Shown: positions 58,462 to 64,000 of the stretch, piece after piece
How the letters are laid out: each line of letters starts with the position of its first letter
How positions within the stretch are numbered: position 1 is the stretch's first letter
Notes under the pieces: model-generated
Database searches by the model: none
What the model saw: the letters and a program-made list of their open reading frames with translations, nothing else
What the model was told of the DNA's origin: nothing
Assembly (NCBI RefSeq): GCF_027579695.1
Contig: NC_083587.1
Location: 5,382,001 to 5,446,000 of the forward strand
Direction: 5' to 3'
Origin: Neoarius graeffei
Lineage: Eukaryota; Chordata; Actinopteri; Siluriformes; Ariidae
Length of the DNA stretch: 64,000 bases
Program-made: the position numbers and the translations under genes

Positions 58462-59508
58462 GTCAAAAATTAAAGGAGGGGCCAAAAATTTGAGGAAAAA
58501 AAAAGCAGGCATTAGAGACATAGGCTTACAAATATAAATTTAAAAAAAAAATCAACATACTGTTTGGCCATCAGCATCCTGAATTGGCCCACAATGCTAT
58601 TTTCGAGGAGCAGAATGAAAAGCTTAAGATGGACATTAAAACATGGCTATAGGCTAGGCTGCATCTTCATTTAAAACTGCTGGAACTTGCCCAACCATAA
58701 CTGACTGTCATATGGACCAGAGGTTTTCAAGCTTGCTGGGGCAGAAGCACATCAAAGGTCAAACCAGAACATCAAGGCACACCAAATTAAAGTCGGTTAT
58801 CGATTATGAAGAATGTTACACATATTATGATGGACTAGAAGGTCATTCGCAAGGTTTGACCCAGATTGCATGACAGCAGACTGTCAATTATTAAATAGAT
58901 AGGTAAATCAGACGGGTAATTTTATAATGTATTAAAAACGTGAGGCAACGCTCATTACAGTGTTTTCCATGAGTTACCTAGACCATGGTGGCTGAAGCAT
59001 TTTCAGAACACACCACCATTTGATTTGAGATTGATAACATTAACTTTACAGTATCTACTACAGTCATCCACAAGTCCAAACACAATACCATGGTTATCAA
59101 TTTAAGACAGCAAACAGATAACATCAATGCAGAAGTTTGCATTGATAATTATTCAAACTTTAGCTTAGTTAGGGAACATTAACAGCAGAGTGTCAGACAC
59201 TCATCTCCTTGCTTTAAAACAACGAGCTGTTGAATTTGTAGAGGTTTAGCTTATTTGAGTAAGAAAAGCTGCTAACACATCTGGTAGCATGTATTCGTCA
59301 TTCAAAATACAAGCACATGCTCTAACCAAAGTTAGAGCATGTGCTTTTCATTCTGCTCCTCGAAAATAGCATTGTGGGCCAATTCAGGATGCTGATGGCC
59401 AAACAGTATGTTGATTTTTTTTTTTAATTTATATTTGTAAGCCTATGTCTCTAATGCCTGCTTTTTTTTTTCCTCAAATTTTTGGCCCCCCTTTAATTTT
59501 TGACCTAT
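58462..59508. repeat. Long inverted repeat, about 160-bp arms
   Basis: The left arm, about 58462-58622, is the reverse complement of about 59347-59508 with few differences (shared blocks include CATCAGCATCCTGAATTGGC and CTATTTTCGAGGAGCAG). The roughly 725-bp interior has no coding. It may be a foldback transposon or an inverted duplication. Confidence 0.85.
59312..59345. repeat. Perfect 15-bp-arm hairpin
   Basis: AGCACATGCTCTAAC (59312-59326), loop CAAA, then the exact reverse complement (59331-59345). It abuts the right arm of the long inverted repeat. Confidence 0.95.
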
Positions 59509-59935
59509 AGGTTTATTTTTGGCTAAATTGAAATTAGTCTGCATGTTCTCTATTCAATATTTTCTAAAAAAAAAAATAAATAAATAAATAAAAAAAACAA
59601 TTAAACACAGGTAACCACTTCTGCTTCCTTCCTTTGAGGGCTGAAATGTATGCTCTAGTCATTTTTTAACCGTTTATGAACTGTTAAACTCCTTAACCAT
59701 GATTTCCGGGTGTGACCTTTTTGCTGTGGCATTACAACCAGTGTGTTTATGCTTAAATTACTAAAGCACAAAATTGTTTTGAGCAAGTTCTTCATAGAGC
59801 TAAACTCTTAATTTTGCTCTCAAAGTGCACCAGTTTGATACATTTAACTTTAAAATTAACAAAATTATCTTACAAGGGAGCATGCCCCCAAGTGAGGTCC
59901 ACTGACCATAGTTTCACAAAATCCTGAGGGAAACA
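59509..59935. other. No recognised gene
   Basis: AT-rich spacer before the Tc1. Nothing assigned. Confidence 0.5.
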
Positions 59936-59937
59936 TA

Positions 59938-61523
59938 CAGTGGTAAACCCTTTAGAATTTTCTATATTTCTACATAAATATTACCTAAAACATCAGAATT
60001 TCACACAAGTCCTAAAAGTAGATAAGAAGAACCCAGTTAAACAAATGAAACAAAAATATTATACTTGGTCATTTATTTATTTATTGAGGAAAATGATCCA
60101 ATATTACATATCTGTGAGAGGGAAAAGTATGTAAACCTCTAGGATTAGCAGTTAATTTGAAGGTGAAATTAGAGTCAGGTGTTTTCAATCAATGGGATGA
60201 CAATCAGGTGTGAGTGGGCACCCTGTTTTATTTAAAGAACAGGGATATATCAAAGTCTGATCTTCACAACACATGTTTGTGGAAGTGCATCATGGCACGA
60301 ACAAAGGAGATTTCTGAGGACCTCAGAAAAAGCACTGTTGATGCTCATCAGGCTGGAAAAGGTAACAAAACCATTTCTAAAGAGTTTGGATTCCACCAAT
60401 CCACAGTCAGACAGATTATGTACAAATTGAGGAAATTCAAGACCATTGTTACCCTCCCCAGGAGTGGTCAACCAACAAAGATCACTCCAAGAGCAAGGCA
60501 TGTAATAGTCGGCGAGGTCACAAAGGACCCCTGGGTAACTTCTAAGCAACTGAAGGCCTCTCTCACATTGGCTAATGTTAAATGTTCATGAGTCCACCAT
60601 CAGGAGAACACTGAACAACAATGGTGTGCATGGCAGGGTTGCAAGGAGAAAGCCACTGCTTGTCAAAAAGAACATTGCTGCTCGTTTGCAGTTTGCTAAA
60701 GATCACGTGGACAAGCCAGAAGGCTACTGGAAAATGTTTTGTGGTCAGATGAGATCAAAATAGAATTTTTTGGTTTAAATGAGAAGCATTATGTTTGGAG
60801 AAAGGAAAACACTGCATTCCAGCATAAGAACCTTATCCCATATGTGAAACATGGTGGTGGTAGTAGGTTTGGGCCTGTTTTGCTGCATCTGGGCCAGGAT
60901 GGCTTGCCATCATTGATGGAACAATGAATTCTGAATTATATCAGCAAATTCTAAAGGAAAATGTCAGGACATCTGTCCATGAACTGAATCTCAAGAGACG
61001 GTGGGTCATGCAGCAAGACAACGACCCTAAGCACACAAGTCGTTCTACCAAAGAAAAGAGAATAAAGTGAATGTTTTGGAATGGCCAGGTCAATGTCCTG
61101 ACCTTTATCCAATCGAAATGTTCTGGAAGGACCTGAAGTGAGCAGTTCATGTGAGGAAACCCACCAACATCCCAGAGTTGAAGCTGTTCTGTATGGAGGA
61201 ATGGGCTAAAATTCCTCCAAGCAAGTGTGCAGGACCGATCAACAGTTACCGGAAATGTTTAGTTGCAGTTATTCCTGCACAAGGGGGTCACACCAGATAC
61301 TGAAAGCAAAGGTTCATATACTTTTGCCACTCACAGATATGTAATATTGGATCATTTTTCTCAACAAATAAATGACCAAGTATAATATTTTTCTCTCATT
61401 TGTTTAACTGGGTTCTCTTTATCTACTTTTAGGACTTGTGTGAAAATCTGATCATGTTTTAGGGCATATTTATGCAGAAATATAGAAAATTCTAAAGGGT
61501 TCATAAACTTTCAAGCACCACTG
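59938..61523 (+). mobile_element. Tc1 transposon family B, copy 2
   Basis: The right end (CAAGCACCACTG) and TA flanks (59936-59937, 61524-61525) match copy 1 at 13334. The left terminal repeat has a deletion of about 16 bp just after CAGTGG. Confidence 0.92.
60292..61303 (+). pseudogene. Tc1 family B transposase, several breaks
   Basis: Opens at MARTKEISEDLR. Frameshifts at about 60578 (extra A), 60735 and 60866, a small deletion in the KEWLKKNK segment near 61055, and a TGA at about 61139. The DDE signatures (DNDPKHTS; SPDLNPIE altered to CPDLYPIE) remain visible. Clearly older or less constrained than copy 1. Confidence 0.9.
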
Positions 61524-61842
61524 TAGTTATTCTATCTGTCTTTTTTTTAAATAAATACTGTCAGTGGAACACCTATCTGTTCTCTTGCAAGTTAGGGTAT
61601 CTGTGAAAGAAATCCCTCTCAACTCAAAATGTAAAAGTAGATGACCGTGATTATGTGACATATCCTCGGAGCATGTTGATGGGGAGTGAACTAAAGTGTG
61701 TGTGGAAGGAGGAATCATGAGACAGAAATCTCCACTTTTGAATATATCTGTCATTGCACATTGTACACTGAAATTGGATGCCATCCTACCAGTGCAACAT
61801 CTGCTTATTAAAAATAATAAATAAATAAATGAAATCAATAAA
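61524..61842. other. No recognised gene
   Basis: Spacer between the Tc1 and the nested SINE, with a short AATAAATAAATA run at about 61816. Nothing assigned. Confidence 0.5.
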
Positions 61843-61976
61843 TCTCATCTCATTATCTCTAGCCACTTTATCCTGTTCTACAGGGTCGCAAGCAAGCTGG
61901 AGCCTATCCCAGCTGACTACGGGCGAAAGGCGGGGTACACCCTGGACAAGTTGCCAGGTCATCACAGGGCTTCATA

Positions 61977-62651
61977 TGCCGCTTTTCCACTACCAACGCG
62001 GCTGAGTTGGGCTGAGCCGTGCCGTGCTGAGTTGGGCTGAGTCGAGCTGAGCGGGGCTGTTGGAGTTGCATTTCGACTACAACCGCGCTGAACCGTGCTG
62101 GCTGGAAATGGGTGGACACATTGGGTGGAGTTAGCGAAAGTGGGTGGACGTCAGGTGATGTCGTTAGGCGGCGCAAACAGTGACATCAGTGACCTTTTAA
62201 GCGGTAGTCTCACAACCCGGAGAGTAAACAATAAACATGGAGGACATGGAGTCGTTAGTGTTGCTGGTCTTGGTGCTGTGGCTTGTTGTTGCCGACAACG
62301 GCAACAGATACTGGCAAGAGCGTATAGATGAGGCGAGGCGCATAAGGCTTCATAATTCTCGTAATTCTCCTTCTTCCGGGTTTACGGTGTTTACAGATCC
62401 CAGCATGCTCGCGGGGTGTGTGTGGGCGTGTGAGGACACTCCTCCTCACCAATCAGTGCACAGGGGAGTGTCTCCTCACGCCCCTAGCCTCACTCAGCTC
62501 GGTTTGGCTCGCTTCAGCCCTACTCCAAAACCGTGTGAGTTTTGGGGGCTGAGCAGGGCTGAAGCGAGCTGAGTCATGCTGTTCTTAGATAGTCGAAACG
62601 CGAGCCGTGTCGGGCTGAAGTGAGCTGAAAAAGGGTAGTGGAAAAGGGCCA
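61977..62651 (+). mobile_element. PIF/Harbinger-like non-autonomous element
   Basis: The ends TGCCGCTTTTCCACTAC and (inverted) TGGCCCTTTTCCACTAC flank 675 bp, with ATA on each side (a 3-bp duplication). Subterminal repeats of GCTGAG units are conspicuous at both ends. One exon-like frame from 62237 (MEDMESLVLLVLVLWLVVAD, then YWQERIDEARR) may be the start of a HARBI1-type transposase gene; the nuclease is missing. Confidence 0.65.
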
Positions 62652-62694
62652 ATAGACACAAGGCAAGGCAAGTTTATATATAGCACATTTCATA

Positions 62695-63274
62695 TAGTCT
62701 GGCTAACGCGACAAAGCTCTATGAGCTATTGGTCTGGCCAAGATATTAAGCCCAACCTTTTCCCAGAGCCCGTGGTTGACCCGCCTCCCTGAAATGCCTC
62801 AGTTTGCTACTGGTCGAAGCCAGAAAAGGCTGTGACGAAGCTTAAACCAATCACATCACTCTTTCCTCTGACGTATGCGATGCGACGGGGCTAACTGGTA
62901 GATTAAACTCTTACCCAAGCCGGTCGGGAGCAAGGCGAAAACGTCCTTCCTTTCAATAAATACCTCCAGGGCTGCTCTTTGCTCCGTTTTCAATGAGAAC
63001 TTCCCGTTGAATGCTTTCAATACAGCATCTATGCGGAAGCGTGAATGAAGCGCTTCCGGCATAGATTCTGTAAAAAATCTATGGCTTCCGGTCGCAGTTC
63101 TACTACGTCAGTGCCTTGAATACGCCTCTACCCAGGGCCGTTGGAGATGCTCAAAGTTGATTGGTTCCCGATTTTTCGGGAGCTTGGAAGAGCTGTAGAT
63201 AGCTTGCCTGGCCAGACTAAGCTCGCAACAGGCCCTCGTGTTGCGTCACGCTTAGGATGGGCGGGCCCAGGCTA
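62695..63274. mobile_element. Non-autonomous element with 9-bp duplication
   Basis: CATTTCATA at 62686-62694 and 63275-63283 is a perfect 9-bp duplication. The ends are TAGTCTGG and (inverted) TAGCCTGG. A 9-bp duplication suits Mutator- or Merlin-like elements, but I cannot assign the superfamily. It carries the helicase exon below. Confidence 0.75.
62856..63062 (-). pseudogene. RecQ-like helicase N-terminal exon in a transposon
   Basis: From the ATG at 63062: a segment with FNGKFSLKTEQRAALEVFIE, then RKDVFALLPTGLGKSLIYQL. The Q-motif-like EQRAAL and the Walker A GLGKS match the start of RecQ-type superfamily 2 helicases. After the Walker A the frame runs out (HRIRQRKE), perhaps past a splice site. 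The later helicase motifs are absent, so it is a fragment, probably left over from an autonomous parent that carried a helicase. Confidence 0.65.
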
Positions 63275-63755
63275 CATTTCATACACAGTGGCAGTTCGAT
63301 GTGCTTTACAGAAGTAAAAGCAAAAAAACAGTAAGCAATAGAAAATAAAATTATATAAAATAAATGGGGAAGAAAAATAATAAGAATTAAACAATAGTAG
63401 AAATAAAATAATAAAATGAAATAAAAGTTCAATTAAAAAAACAGCAGAATAAAATAGAATAAAAGTTAAGTAAAATTTAAAACATGCAGAGACTGTAAAA
63501 GTAAAAACATGTAGAGATGACAATATTAATAATTTAGCAGAAAGCATCTGAAAAAAGCTTGGTCTTTAACCTAGATTTGAAGCTGCCAACAGCAGGAGCA
63601 TTTTTGATGTCCTCTGGCAGTTGGTTCCATAGCTGTACTGCATAGTAGCTAAAAGCTGCTTCACCACACTTTGTTTTAACAACAGGTTTTAACAGTAAAT
63701 TTTTCTGCTGCGATCACAGACAACCATTCACACTCTCATTCACACCTACGGTCAA

Positions 63756-64000
63756 TTAAGCCCATGTTTACATTAGACCGTATCAGCGGATCATCAGATT
63801 AACGTTTTTAAAACGATTAGTGTGCACACAGCAACACCAATACACGATTTGCGTGCACACAGCAATACCAATACACGGATACGCTCGGCTCCGCAGGCAT
63901 CCTGCGCTCCAAATCACTCCGCCCTGAACAGCAAGTGCCCTCTGGAGGGTGCGCACTCCGGCCTTGCGCAGCTCACAGAGCACGCAAGTGAAGTGAACAA
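63756..64000. other. Start of a further repeat at the window edge
   Basis: A new sequence starts where the SINE is cut (AGCCCATGTTTACATTAGAC) and has a duplicated GTGCACACAGCAA block at 63822 and 63852. Similar repeats are familiar in fish, but the right end lies outside the window. Confidence 0.4.

Larger units (their letters stand above)
62661..63715 (-). mobile_element. L2-like LINE 3' end inserted in the SINE
   Basis: On the minus strand, the C-terminal frame CGEAAFSYYAVQLWNQLPED, then IKNAPAVGSFKSRLKTKLF (about 63690-63545), precedes an AT-rich 3' UTR. The tail reads GAAATGTGCTATATATAAAC, then TTGCCTTGCCT, typical of fish L2-type elements. 5'-truncated. It is interrupted at 62695-63274. 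Confidence 0.8.
61843..63757 (-). mobile_element. SINE split by Harbinger-like and LINE insertions
   Basis: Minus-strand DANA-like SINE in three pieces: 61843-61976, 62652-62660 and about 63716-63757. Joined order matches the other full copies (tail, GGGTGTACCCCGCC, ATCACAGGGCT, ATAGACACA, GACAACCATTCACACTC, ACCTACGGTCAATT). It is cut again at about 63757 by the sequence at the window edge. Confidence 0.75.

Overview
The window looks like teleost fish DNA. It carries a DANA-like tRNA-derived SINE, two Tc1 families of fish type, hAT, IS630-like, Harbinger-like and THAP-coding DNA transposons, CR1/L2-group LINEs, a Tf1/sushi-type chromovirus, a Gmr1-type element and a decayed retrovirus. Almost nothing is single-copy host DNA. 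No species can be fixed from sequence alone. Keeping a PRDM9-like gene with an intact-looking PR/SET core would favour a non-percomorph teleost such as a catfish or salmonid relative, but that is inference.

Host genes. The clearest is a minus-strand PRDM9-like gene. Two adjacent PR/SET exons lie at 57612-57545 and about 57378-57200. A terminal exon at 39111-37856 holds one isolated C2H2 finger and a 12-finger array whose repeats differ mainly at the DNA-contacting positions. The roughly 18 kb between them is filled by retroelements. A second host candidate is a single minus-strand exon at 1684-1501 resembling the first coding exon of a cytoplasmic poly(A)-binding protein (start of RRM1), with the rest of the gene lying left of the window.

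Layout. 0-10 kb: LINE 3' end, PABP-like exon, a TATA-bearing repeat split by a SINE and by an IS630-like transposon, a Tc1 copy, and an antisense LINE fragment. 10-18 kb: a hAT transposase gene split by a SINE, a second non-autonomous hAT and a second type of Tc1, followed by an Academ-like candidate. 18-23.5 kb: a whole-looking, young chromovirus with matching target duplications. 24-30 kb: two related elements with a CRE/YY1-rich terminus, one coding a THAP domain and containing a hAT MITE and a Tc1 with an open transposase frame. 30-36 kb: a broken class-I-like retrovirus copy, a MITE in its LTR, and a third Tc1. 36-58 kb: the PRDM9-like gene, whose large intron holds an old Gmr1-type element. 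That element contains a MITE, a displaced fragment flanked by 126-bp repeats, and a young whole-looking gypsy element; a 3.6-kb LINE follows. 58-64 kb: a long inverted repeat, another Tc1, and a Russian-doll SINE holding a Harbinger-like MITE and a LINE tail, which itself holds an element with a RecQ-like helicase exon.

The elements are mostly independent insertions. Nesting order, target-site duplications and paralogous empty sites visible within the window give a relative history of insertion.
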